This document shows, piece by piece, positions 33,752 to 45,192 of a DNA stretch of 64,000 bases. A program made the translations under genes and the position numbers. Positions within the stretch are counted from its first letter, which is position 1, and every line of letters begins with the position of its first letter. Where the stretch lies: contig NC_134023.1 of the NCBI RefSeq assembly GCF_040712315.1, positions 70,339,889 to 70,403,888 on the forward strand, given 5' to 3'. The DNA is from Castanea sativa. Taxonomy: Eukaryota > Streptophyta > Magnoliopsida > Fagales > Fagaceae. The notes below the pieces were generated by a model. That model had not been told where the DNA came from. It saw only the letters and a list, made by a program, of their open reading frames with translations, and ran no database searches.

Positions 33752-34686
33752 TGTTAGAGATATATTAGCCCATTAGCATAAACTCAAGTCTAATTCTACT
33801 TTGTGTGCAAGCCAAGTCCCCTACATGTATTAGAAGTTTATTAATCTAGGGTTTAGTCTACTATATATACACATGTTATGGTTCATTGTAATATAGGATT
33901 TGTACTACACTCTAATATATCATTGATGTAGCCTTTTAGGGTTTCATTCGTGGATGTAGGCCGTTATGCTGAACCACGTAACTCTCGTATGTTATTATGT
34001 TCTACACTTTATGCTTCCACTTCCGCATTCATATTAGCATATTCAGCATGATGTATCAATGCTAATATTTAACTTGGCATTAAAACCACTTTCCTGTGGC
34101 CATGATTTTTTGTCCTTACAGTGTATTAGAGCAATCTTTGTCTTCTTCGGTGTTTCTTCACTACGTTCATCTTCTTTGGCTTCCCACTGCTACCGTCAAA
34201 ACTCTCTGGTATAGTCATGCTACCATTAGAAGTCGCATCAACACTGTAGGACCATTGCCTTCCTCAAACCGCCGTCACAAAGCCAAACTCCATTTAAGGG
34301 ATTTTCTCAACCTTATCAAATCTAAAGGTTTCATCAAACTTCTATCTTGAATTTGAGAGGGGGTGTTAGAGATATATCAGCCTATTAGCATAAGCCTAAG
34401 TCTAATTCTACTTTGTGTGCAAACAAAGTCCCCTACTTGTACTAGAAGTTTATTAGTCTAGGATTTAGTCTACTATATATACACATGTTATGGTTCATTG
34501 TAATACATGATTTGTACTACACTCTAATATATTATTGATGTAGCCTTTTAGGATTTCCTCCGTGGATGTAGGCCGTTAGACTGAACCACGTAACCCTCGT
34601 GTATTATTATGTTCTACACTTTATACTTTCGCTTCCGCATTCATACTAGCATATTCAACAGGGTGTATCAATGCTAATATTTAACT
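33752..34686 (+). mobile_element. TRIM-like miniature LTR retrotransposon, complete with target duplication
   Basis: The LTRs at 33752-34074 and 34364-34686 are both exactly 323 bp, start TGTTAGAGATATAT and end AATATTTAACT. The 5-bp target duplication CAACC lies on both sides (33747-33751, 34687-34691). A primer-binding site TGGCATTAAAACC follows the 5' LTR at once (34075; it resembles the initiator-Met site TGGTATCAGAGCC with four transitions), and the polypurine tract GAGAGGGGG precedes the 3' LTR. The 289-bp interior holds only an 84-codon frame (MAMIFCPYS…) of unknown meaning. The sister units at 39.55 and 43.90 kb show the empty site (…AATTTCAATTAAATAAACAG), which confirms the borders. 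Confidence 0.93.
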
Positions 34687-35441
34687 CAACCAAATAAGAA
34701 GTTTCCAAATGGACTCTCACTTTGGCATTGGAATGTTGTAATCTCACTGGGCAAGAGAAGCACTCAAAATTGCATGACATGCACCCTACAATATGGCGTC
34801 CTTCAGATTCAAGTAATCTTCGCTTCTGTGATTGAACGACTAATGAATTGGACACATCTTAGAAAGGCACAAAGTTTTAGATGTTTTACATCAACAAGTT
34901 GTTTAAGTGTCTATGGGATGACCACAACATTATGATATAATGTGGCCCAACATTTCATATATTTTTCATGATATATCACAAAATTTAAACACGATTATTT
35001 ACATGCACACATACTATATATATATAACGAGTGTATATTTTAATGCACATTCAATTATTCCAATTAATGATTAAATATTTGATAGTTGATACATTTTAAA
35101 TTGCACCCTTAAAATTTAGATGTTAACAAATATCTAGAATATATATAAAATTTGTGTTATGTATGTGAATCACATGTTATTTTGCATAATGTAACAAAAC
35201 TACATCCTTTCCTCACAATGCAAATTTTCATGTGTTTATCAATTTCTTTTTAATCTATAAATGCTTGGGACTTATTTTGGCTCATTTTATTTATTGTTTG
35301 TAACTGATAGATTATATTTGTAGCGATGGGACTAATTTTTGAATGGTTGGTAATTACAACAATGAGGGGGAATATTCAAATACCAACTCTCCTTTACAAT
35401 GAGGGAGGAATATTCAAACCCCAATTCTCCTTCACAATGAG

Positions 35442-35840
35442 GAGTCCAAATCTTCTTGCTCTAATATATACTCCACGAATAAAAACATGTCATGTCCATC
35501 TAATTTATTATATGCTAAATTCATGCCTTCTATTATTTCAATTACCTAAATATGATGGGTTATTTATTTATTTATTTCAGGAAATTGAAATAATAGAAGG
35601 CATAAATTTAGTATTTAATAGATTAGATGGACATGTGGCATGTTTTTGGGCCCGTTTGGTATGTGTGTTTAAACAACAGTTTTCAGTTTTTTTGAAAATA
35701 TGTGTGGGTGAAAAAAGTTGTGAAAATACGTGTAATGTTGTTTAAAAATTGAAAACATGTGTTCAAACACATGTACCAAACATGCCTTATTTGTGGAGTA
35801 TATAGTGAAGAAGGAAGAGTGGGATGAAAGATTTGGACTC
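35442..35840. mobile_element. Foldback-type MITE with a second MITE nested in one arm
   Basis: The left arm from GAGTCCAAATCTTC (35442) and the right arm ending GATTTGGACTC (35840) are inverted copies of about 105 bp around a short loop near 35550-35580. ACAATGAG lies on both sides as a likely 8-bp target duplication. The equivalent sites near 40262 and 44630 in the sister units lack the element. The right arm is interrupted at 35648-35788. Confidence 0.88.
35648..35788. mobile_element. hAT-like MITE nested in the foldback MITE
   Basis: Ends GGGCCCGTTTGGTA and (reverse complement) AAGGCATGTTTGGTA are inverted. The interior has words such as AACAACAGTTTTCAGTTTTT and AAATACGTGTAATGTTGTTTAAA. 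The uninterrupted left arm of the host MITE gives the empty site, so the length of about 140 bp is reliable. Relatives lie at 36277-36412 and 50455-50550. Confidence 0.82.
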
Positions 35841-36276
35841 TACAATGAGGGAGGAATATTCAAACCCCAATTTTGCAATTGAAGGAAAAAAATTTGTCAA
35901 ATATGTGTTCAACATTTATTTAGCAAATGACATGCTAACCTGGACAAGAAAAGTGAAGAATATTCTAACTCTTTTTTAAGGTTGCTATCAATTATAGAAA
36001 AATGTTGTGAAAATCTTAGGTACATAGCAATGTTGTGGAAATATTATGAACCTAGTAGCACATTCCTTTTTAAAATAGTAAAATATAAATATAGCAAAAA
36101 AATAGTAAATAAAAAGGTTTTTTTTTTTTGAGACGGAAATAAAAAGGTACTTAAAAAAGGTAAACAAAAATAGGCTAAGGGAAACTATAAAATAAAGGCC
36201 CCAGCAAAAGTGAAATTGAGGAAAAGTTTGGGTTTTTTATTCAAACCCAATCTTTCTTCCATGACACAGAAACCTA

Positions 36277-36412
36277 GGGGGTGTTTTGTTTGTGTTTTCA
36301 AACAACCATTTTCAGTTTTTAAACAACATTACATGTATTTTTACACACTTTTTCACTCACGTGTATTTTCACAAATGTTTTCAAACAACAATTTTTAGTT
36401 TTTAAACACATG
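36277..36412. mobile_element. hAT-like MITE just upstream of Vps62-like copy 1 start codon
   Basis: Begins GGGGGTGTTTTGTTTGTG, contains AACCATTTTCAGTTTTTAAACAAC and ATTACATGTATTTTTACAC, and ends near TTTAAACACATG before an A-run. It is related to the MITE at 35648-35788. Copies 2 and 3 read ACCTAGTAGTTGATCAAAAA at this place without the insert. It ends about 28 bp before the ATG of copy 1, in the 5' untranslated region or core promoter. Confidence 0.75.
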
Positions 36413-36439
36413 AAAAAAAAAAAAAAGTTGAGACTTGAG

Positions 36440-38838
36440 ATGGCCCTCTTATTCCCATTGAATTTAGCAAAATTTGCTTCTTTTGTAATCACATTATTGT
36501 TTATTGTGGTAGCTGGAGATTGTGTTCGTGTTGTTTGTAGAAGGTCACCATGTCCTAAGGCAATTCCACCCTTGCCCATTGAAACCGTTTTTAAGCTACC
36601 CGCTCCATTACCAATTTGGCCATCAGGTATATATCTCTCAATATGATCTTTATTATATATTGTTAATTTTCATTATCATCATCATCATCATCATTATTAT
36701 TATTATTATATTGATTTCGTTAACCATTTTCAAAATTTTGAGACAAAATTTTGATTAGTGTTGTATATTCTTTTAGGCCGTGTTTATTACACACCAAAAT
36801 TGTGAGTCTAACTCACTGTTTTGAAATTAAACTCACGATTTTAATGTATTATTTAATACTTGCACGTAAACACACTATACTTGCATGTAAACACACGCTA
36901 GTGTGTACTTAATAAGTTGACCCTATATTGTTTTTGTTGGAACACTATATATTGTAAATAACAATAATAGTAAGTCTTAATGTGTGTCCGGCAAAAATTA
37001 TTCTTGCCAACTTATTTTACTAATTAGCTTATTTTCGCTAATATTCATGGGCTCCACTGTACTTTTTAGTACTATTCATGGGTCTCATTATACTATTTTA
37101 GCTAACTTTTATTTTTATCTATAGTATTTTTAGCAAAAACTTTTCAGTATCAGCAAAATAAGCAGATCCCAAACAAATCATTAGTCTTAAAATTGTGAGA
37201 ACGGTTAAAGATGTTGACATTTTAGTAAGTGTGGGAAACTCGTGTTATGTATTAACATTTTCTTTTTCTGTTTTGGTGTTCTATGTTACAACAGGAACAG
37301 GATTTGCAACTAGGTTTCTGAGTGTGGGAGATTTGATAGTGTCAGAAGCAACAGATTTTGAAGTAGTTTGGAGGACTCGTTCAGGTGGTCCAGACAAACT
37401 TGGAGCAACATTCTTTGAGCCATCAACAACTGATGATGCAGCACAAGGATACAAGGTGCTAGGTTACTATAGCCAACCCAACAACAAGCCCTTCATTGGA
37501 CGATCAGTACTAGCCTTCGATAGGTACTTACGTGGAAATATGAAGAATCCGGTGGATTACAATTATGTGTGGAGCAGCATGTATTCATCAGATATCGATC
37601 AAGATGGGTTTGGCTTTATCTGGTGGCCAAAATGCCCAGATGGTTACAAAGCCTTAGGGCTTGTTGTCACAAACGCAGCTCAGAAGCCATCCCTAGATAA
37701 AATAAGTTGTGCTAAAGCTGAGCTCACTGAGCAATGTGAGAATTTCAACTGGATTTGGGGTGCTGAAGGTATCAATATTTATACTACAAGGCCTAGCACT
37801 AGAGGGACCCAAGCTATGGGAGTCCATTTGGGTTCATTTGTAGCCCAAGTTGGTGGGGTTATGTCTGATATAGCTTGCTTAAAGAATACCAATTTTGATT
37901 TATCTTCTATGCCTACTCTAGAACAAATTGACCCAATAATTAAAGCCTACTCTCCATGGGTGTACTTTCATCCTGATGAAAAATACCTACCTGCTTCAGT
38001 GGAATGGTTTTTTGAGAATGGGGGACTATTATATAAGAAAGGGGACGAGGGAAATCCTGTTCCAATTTCGCCCAACGGCTCAAACCTTCCTCAAGGTGGT
38101 TCAGATGATGGTGCCTATTGGTTGAACGTACCAGATGACTTAGATGCCAGAGACAGGGTCAAGAGAGGAGATTTAGCAATAGCTCGGGTATATATGCATG
38201 TAAAGCCCATGTTTGGTGCTACATTCACTGATATAGCTACGTGGATCTATTATCCATTTAATGGCCCTGCCAAGATAAGGTTTGGACTTCTCAATTTCCA
38301 ACTTCCGCACATAGGTGAACATATTGGTGATTGGGAGCATGTGACCTTGAGAGTCAACAATTTCAATGGAGAGCTACAGAGTATCTATTTTTCTCAACAT
38401 AAAGGTGGTACATGGTTGGATGCTACTGATCTTGAGTTTCAAGAAGGTAATAAGGCTGCTGTGTATGCATCAAGGTATGGACATGCATTTTATTCAAAGC
38501 CTGGACTTGTTTTGGACGGGCGTGATGGAATTGGACTGAGGAATGATTGTGAAAAGGCTGATTTGTACTTGGATACTGGAGCAAGTTATACATTGGTGGC
38601 AGCTGAGTATTTGGGCTCAACAGTTGTTGAGCCACCTTGGGTAAACTATCTTAGAAAATGGGGTCCAACAGTTAATCATATTCTTAAGGATGAGATTGAT
38701 GAGATTTTGGAAATAATACCTAAGCCTCTTAGAGGTCGTTTCATGAAATTTTTCAACAAATTACCAAGGGAAATAATGGAGGAGGAAGGCCCCTCATCGA
38801 TCAAAGTGAAGGTCAGTTGGGATGGAGATGAAATTTGA
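36440..38838 (+). CDS. Vps62/DUF946 family protein, copy 1 (two exons)
   Basis: Exon 1 is 36440-36626 and exon 2 is 37295-38838 (donor CAG|GTATAT, acceptor ACAACAG|GAACAG), joining in phase to 576 residues. A signal-peptide-like start (MALLFPLNLAKFASFVITLL) is followed by a short Cys-containing stretch and then the family body: FKLPAPLPIWPSG, GFATRFLSVGDL, FEVVWRT, FWWPKCPDGYKALG, YSPWVYFHPDEKYLPASVEWFF, WIYYPFNGPAKI, HIGDWEHVTLRV, SQHKGG. This is the plant Vps62-like (DUF946) family. Yeast Vps62 affects vacuolar protein sorting; the plant function is not established. The intron carries a MITE-like repeat. The frame 37195-37294 before exon 2 is intron read-through. Confidence 0.93.
36975..37175 (+). 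repeat. MITE-like repeat in intron of Vps62-like copy 1
   Basis: About 200 bp with ATTCATGGGCTCCACTGTAC, CTATTTTAGCTAACTTTTAT and GCAAAATAAGCAGATCCCAA; same family as 6607-6790 in the other orientation. The same repeat is at the same intron position in copies 2 and 3, so it was there before the gene was duplicated. Confidence 0.65.
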
Positions 38839-40834
38839 TGGTTTATTTTTATTATTACTTTTTTTTTTTTTAATTTGATGCAACTGTTTATATTCTAGCA
38901 CTTTAGACCGGCAATTTGATGAAATTATGCAACATGTTGTGCCAACAAAAAAAATAATGGCATACGATGTAAGTTAGAGTTTATTTATAAACATTAATTT
39001 CTCATATATATTGTTTGTATCAGTGAGCAAACTGTTGTATTGATTCTCCAAAAAAAAAAAAAAAACTACTGTTGTATTACTTACTAATTAATTAGACCGG
39101 CTTCCTCTAGGTTCAATTTTTTTTTTAGTAATTCTATATTTCATTTTTGTAGTTGGTCCCCCTTCTCTTTAGTCAGTTTAGCTAACCAAACTCAAATAGT
39201 AACTATCCAACCAAAAAATTTAACAAAAAATAAAAATAAAAATATTCACAATGGTCATTGTATTTTAGCAACAAAAAAAAAAAAAACTATTTTACCACCA
39301 AAGAACGAAAAAATCATGTGTTATAGGACAAACTAAAGCTAAATTTTTTGCAACTACAATAAACTAGTATAAATACCAATTGTCGGTAGCAAGTTGTTAA
39401 AAATAGAATAAAATATTTTGTTAAGATTATATCTTTTCCTTCAATTAAATAACTCAACTTTATTTATAGGTCACATTGTACTATTTAGCTAATTATTTTT
39501 AACTTTTTTTTTTCTACACTTTCAGCATAAATTTTTTTATTTTAATTAAATAAACAATTCCCAAACAGACTCTCAATTTGGCATTGGAATGTTGTAATCT
39601 CACCGGGCAAGAGAAGCACTCAAAATTGCATGACATGCACCCTACAATAGCGCGTCCTTCAAATTCAAGTAATCTTCACTTTTGTGATTGAATGACTAAT
39701 GAATTTATACACATCTTAGAAAGGCACAAAAGTTTAGATATTTTACCTTGACAAGTTGTTTAAGTGTCTATGGGATGACCAAAATATTATGATATCATGT
39801 AGCCCAACATTTCATATATTTTTAATGATATATCACAAAATTTACACACAATTATTCACATGTACATATACTATATATATAACGAGTGTATATTTTAATG
39901 CACATTCCATTATTCCAATTAATAATTAGATACTTAATAGATGATACATTGTACTATATATATAACAAGTGTATATTTTAATGTACATTCCATTATTCCA
40001 ATTAATAATTAAATACTTGATAGATGATACGTTTTAAATTGCACCCTTAAAATGTTGTTGTTAACAAATATCTAGAATATCTATAAAATTTCATGTGTTT
40101 ATCAATTTCTTTTTAATCTATATATGCTTTCAACTTATTTTGGCTCATTTCATTTATCGTTTATAACTTATGGATTGTATTTGCCACGATGGGACTAATT
40201 TTTGAATGGTTGATAATTACAACAATAAGGCAGGAATATTCAAATACCAACTCTCCTTTACAATGAGGGAGTTTCCAGTTCCCCATTAAAGGAAAACAAG
40301 TTGTCAAATATGTGTCAGCATTTATTTAGCAAATGATATGCTATAAAGGAAAAAGTATTTAGGGGAAGATATTCCCAAAAGATACTATAGCCAACAACCT
40401 CTAAAATATGGGTTGCTTTTTCAGAGGTTTTTTTTTTTTTTTTTTTTTTCCAAAAATCAATTCTATTTCGTCTCATACTAACCTTAATAAGGAAAGTTAA
40501 GAATATTCTTACTCTTTTTTAAGGTGGCTATCAATTATAGAAAAATGTTGTGAAAATCTTAGGTACATAGCAATGTTGTGAAAATATTATGAACCTAGTA
40601 GCACTTTCCTCTTTAAAATACTAAAAGGTAAATATACCAAAAAAATAGAAAATAAAAAGGTACTTAAAAAAGGTAAACAAAAATAGGCGAAGGGAAACTA
40701 TAATAGAAAGGCCCCAGCAAAAGTGAAATTGAGGTAAAGTTTGGGAATTTTTTATTCAAACCCAATCTTTCTTCCATGACACAGAAACCTAGTAGTTGAT
40801 CAAAAAAAGAGAAAAAAAAGAAGAAGAAGCTGAG
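38839..40834. other. Intergenic segment between copy 1 and copy 2
   Basis: The 3' flank of copy 1 and the 5' flank of copy 2, both parts of the repeated unit. It contains A- and T-runs, a partial copy of the MITE-like family near 39460-39555, an 80-bp direct duplication at 39870-40030 (TACTATATATATAAC…TATTTTAATG) and a T25 run near 40430. No other gene. Confidence 0.75.
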
Positions 40835-43190
40835 ATGGCCCTCTTATTCCCAATGAATTTAGCAAAATTTGCTTCTTTTGTAATCACATTATTGGTTATT
40901 GTGGTAGCTGGAGATTGTATTCATGTTATTTGTAGAATGTCACCATGTCCAAAAGCAAATCCACCCTTGCCCGTTGAAACCGTTTTTAAGCTACCAGCTC
41001 CAATACCAATTTGGCCAGCAGGTATATATCTCTCAATATGATCTTTATTATATATGGTTAATTTTCATCGTCATTATCATCATCATCATTATTATATTGA
41101 TTCCGTTAACTATTTTCAAAATTTTGAGACTAAAATTTGATTGGTGTCATATATTTTTTTAAGCCGTGTTTATTTCACACTAAAATTGTGGGTCTAACTC
41201 ACCGTTTTGAAATGAAACAACCGATTTTAATGCGTTATTTAATATTTGCACGTAAACACACTATACTTGCACGTAAACACATGCTAGTGTGTACATAATA
41301 AGTTGACCCTATATATTTTTTTTGTTAGAACACATAATTTGACAAAGATTATTTTTACAAACTTATTTTACTAATCAACTTATTTTCGCTACTATACATG
41401 AGCCCCACTGTACTTTTTGGTATTATTTATGGGTCTCATTGTACTATTTCAGCTAACTTTTATATTTATCTACAATATTTTCAGCAAAAAAAATTCAGTT
41501 TCAACAAAATAAACAGATCCCAAATAGATCATTAGTCTTAAAATTGTGAGAACGATTAAAGATGTCAACATTTTAGTAAGTGTGGGCAACACGTGTTATA
41601 TTTATTAACATTTTTTTTTCTTCTTTGGTGTTTTATGTTACAACAGGAACAGGATTTGCAACTCGGTTTCTGAGTGTGGGAGATTTGATAGTGTCAGAAG
41701 CAACAGATTTCGAAGTAGTTTGGAGGACTCGTTCAGGTGGTCCAGACAACCTTGGAGCAACATTCTTTGAACCCTCAACAACTGATGATGTAGCACAAGG
41801 ATACAAGGTGCTAGGTTACTATAGCCAAACCAACAACAAGCCCTTCACTGGACAATCTGTACTAGCCTTCGATAGGTACTTACGTGGAAATATGAAGAAT
41901 CCGGTGGATTACAATTATGTGTGGAGCAGCATGTATTCATCAGATATCGATCAAGATGGGTTTGGCTTTATCTGGTGGCCAAAATGCCCAGATGGTTACA
42001 AAGCCTTAGGGCTTGTTGTCACAAACACAGCTCAGAAGCCATCCCTAGATAAAATAAGTTGTGCTAAAGCTGAGCTCACTGAGCAATGTGAGAATTTCAA
42101 TTGGATTTGGGGTGCTAAAGGTATCAATATTTATACTACAAGGCCCAGCACTAGAGGGACCCAAGCTATGGGAGTTCATTTGGGTTCATTTGTAGCCCAA
42201 GTTGGTGGGGTTATGTCTGATATAGCTTGCTTAAAGAATACCAATTCTGATTTATCTTCTATGCCTACTCTAGAACAAATTGACCCAATAATTAAAGCCT
42301 ACTCTCCATGGGTGTACTTTCATCCTGATGAAAAATACCTACCTGCTTCAGTGGAATGGTTTTTCGAGAATGGGGGACTATTATATAAGAAAGGGGACGA
42401 GGGAAATCCTGTTCCAATTTCACCCAACGGCTCAAACCTTCCTCAAGGTGGTTCAAATGATGGTGCCTATTGGTTGAACGTACCAGATGACTTAGATGCC
42501 AGAGACAAGGTCAAGAGAGGAGATTTAGCAATAGCTCGGGTATATATGCATGTAAAGCCCATGTTTGGTGCTACATTCACTGACATAGCTACGTGGATCT
42601 ATTATCCATTTAATGGCCCTGCCAAGATAAGGTTTGGACTTCTCAATATTCAACTTCTGCACATAGGTGAACATATTGGTGATTGGGAGCATGTGACCTT
42701 GAGAGTCAACAATTTCAATGGAGAGCTACAGAGTATCTATTTTTCTCAACATAAAGGTGGTACATGGTTGTATGCTACTGATCTTGAGTTTCAAGAAGGT
42801 AATAAGGCTGCTGTGTACGCATCAAGGTATGGACATGCATTTTATTCAAAGCCTGGACTTGTTTTGGACGGGCTTGATGGAATTGGACTAAGGAATGATT
42901 GTGAAAAGGCTGATTTGTACATGGATACTGGAGCAAGTTATACATTGGTGGCAGCTGAGTATTTGGGCTCAGCAGTTGTTGAGCCACCTTGGGTAAACTA
43001 TCTTAGAAAATGGGGTCCAACAGTTAATCATATTCTTAAGGATGAGCTTGATGAGATTTTGAAAATAATACCTAAGCCTCTTAGAGGTCGTTTCATGAAA
43101 TTTTTCAACAAATTACCAAGGGAAATAATGGAGGAGCAAGGCCCCTCATCGATCAAAGTGAAGGTCAGTTGGGATGGAGATGAAATTTGA
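40835..43190 (+). CDS. Vps62/DUF946 family protein, copy 2 (two exons)
   Basis: Exon 1 is 40835-41021 and exon 2 is 41647-43190; both lengths are identical to copy 1, giving 576 residues. By eye exon 2 differs from copy 1 at about nineteen amino acids with no indel, for example DDV for DDA, GQSV for GRSV, SNDG for SDDG and LYAT for LDAT. It has the same signal-peptide-like start and the same motifs. The start at 40835 is chosen because it is shared by all three copies; an upstream in-frame ATG at 40796 would add a lysine-rich stretch in front of the signal peptide. Confidence 0.93.
41340..41525 (+). repeat. MITE-like repeat in intron of Vps62-like copy 2
   Basis: The same element at the same position as in copy 1 (TACATGAGCCCCACTGTAC … CAACAAAATAAACAGATCCCAA). 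Confidence 0.6.
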
Positions 43191-45192
43191 TGGTTTATTT
43201 TTATTATTACTTTTTTTTTATTTGATGCAACTGTTTATATTCTAGCACTTTAGAAAGAAAAAAAAAATTACACAACATGTTGTGCCAACAAAAAAAATAA
43301 TGGCATACGATGTGAGTTAGAGTTTATTTATAAACATTAATTTCTCATATATATTGTTTGTATCAGTGAACAAACTGTTGTATTGATTCTCCAAAACAAA
43401 AACAAAAACAAAAACAAAAAAAAAAACTGTTGTATTACTTACTAATTAATGAGACCGGCTTCCTCTAGGTTCAATTTTTTTTTTTTATAGTAATTCTATA
43501 TTTCATTATTGTAATTGGTCCCCCTTCTCTTCAGTCGGTTTAGCTAACCAATCTCAAATAGTAACTATCCAACCAAAAAATTTAACAAAAAATAAAAATA
43601 AAAATATTCACAATGATGATTGTATTTTAGGAAAAAAAAAAAACTATTTTACCACCAAAGAACGAAAAAATCATGTGTTATAGGACAAACTAAAGCTAAA
43701 TTTTTTGCAACTACAATAAACTAGTAAAAATACCAATTGTCGGTAGCAAGTTGTTAAAAATAGAATAAAATATTTTGTTAAGATTATATTTCTTCCTTCA
43801 ATTAAAAAACTCAAATTTATTTATAAATCACATTGTACTATTTAGCTAATTATTTTTAACTTTTTTTTTCTACACTTTCAACATAAAATTTTTAATTTCA
43901 ATTAAATAAACAGTTCCCAAACGGACCCTCAATTTGGCATTGGAATGTTGTAATCTCACTGGGCAAGAGAAGCACTCAAAATTGAATGACATGCACCCTA
44001 CAATAGCGCGTCCTTCAAATTCAAGTGATCTTCGCTTTTGTGATTGAATGACTAATGAATTTATACACATCTTAGAAAGGCACAAAATTTTAGATATTTT
44101 ACCTTGACAAGTTGTTTAAGTGTCTATGGGATGACCACAATATTATGATATCATGTAGCCCAACATTTCATATATTTTTAATGATATATCACAAAATTTA
44201 CACACAATTATTTACATGTACATATACTATATATATAACTAGTGTATATTTTAATGCACATTCCATTATTCCAATTAATAATTGGATACTTAATAGATGA
44301 TACATTGTACTATATATATAACAAGTTTATATTTTAATGTACATTCCATTATTCCATTATTCCAATTAATAACTAAATACTTGATAGATGATACATTTTA
44401 AATTGCACCCTTAAAATGTTGTTGTTAACAAATATCTAGAATATCTATAAAATTTCATGTGTTTATCAATTTCTTTTTAATCAATAAATGCATTGGACTT
44501 ATTTTGGCTCATTTCATTTATTGGTTATAACTTATGGATTGTATTTGCCACGATGGGACTAATTTTTGAATGGTTGATAATTACAACAATAAGGCGGGAA
44601 TATTCAAATACCTACTCTCCTTTTCAATAAGGGAGGAATATTCAAACTCCAGTTTCCTATTAAAGGAAAACAAGTTGTCAAATATGTGTCAGCATTTATT
44701 TAGCAAATGATATGCTATAAGGGAAAAAGTATTTATGAGAAGATATTCCCAAAAGATACTATAGCCAACAACCTCTAAAATACGGGTTGCTTTTTCAGAG
44801 GTTTTTTTTTTTTCTAAAATTTTCTAAAAATCAATTCTATCTCGTCTCATGCTAACCTAGATAAGGAAAGTTAAGAATATTCTTACTCTTTTTTAAGGTG
44901 GCTATCAATTATAGAAAAATGTTGTGAAAATCTTAGGTACATAGCAATGTTGTGAAAATATTATGAACCTAGTAGCACTTTCCTCTTTAAAATAGTAAAA
45001 TGTAAATATACCAAAAAAATAGAAAATAAAAAGGTACTTAAAACAGGTAAACAAAAATAGGCGAAGGGAAACTATAGAAGAAAGGCCCCAGCAAAAGTGA
45101 AATTGAGGAAACGTTTGGGAATTTTTTATTCAAACTCAATCTTTCTTCCATGACACAGAAACCTAGTAGTTGATCAAAAAAAAGAAGCTGAG
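43191..45192. other. Intergenic segment between copy 2 and copy 3
   Basis: Aligns along its length with 38839-40834, including the 80-bp duplication (44225-44400). No insertion element of its own. No other gene. Confidence 0.75.

Larger units (their letters stand above)
34692..36439. other. 5' flank of Vps62-like copy 1
   Basis: Aligns with 39545-40834 and 43893-45192, the flanks of copies 2 and 3 (anchor TTGGCATTGGAATGTTGTAA at 34722, 39570 and 43935). It is longer because of two MITE insertions given separately. It lacks the 80-bp internal duplication (around ACATTGTACTATATATATAAC) that copies 2 and 3 share, so 2 and 3 are closer to each other. No other gene. Confidence 0.8.

Noticed and set aside
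35326..35745. 139-codon plus-strand frame
   Set aside because: It runs through the foldback MITE and its nested MITE and is absent from the sister units.
37195..37294. Upstream start for Vps62-like exon 2 (and the matching starts at 41580 and 45962)
   Set aside because: These are intron read-through before a conserved acceptor site. The family motif PLPIWP(S/A/P)G|GFA spans the splice junction, and exon 1 is conserved in all three copies.
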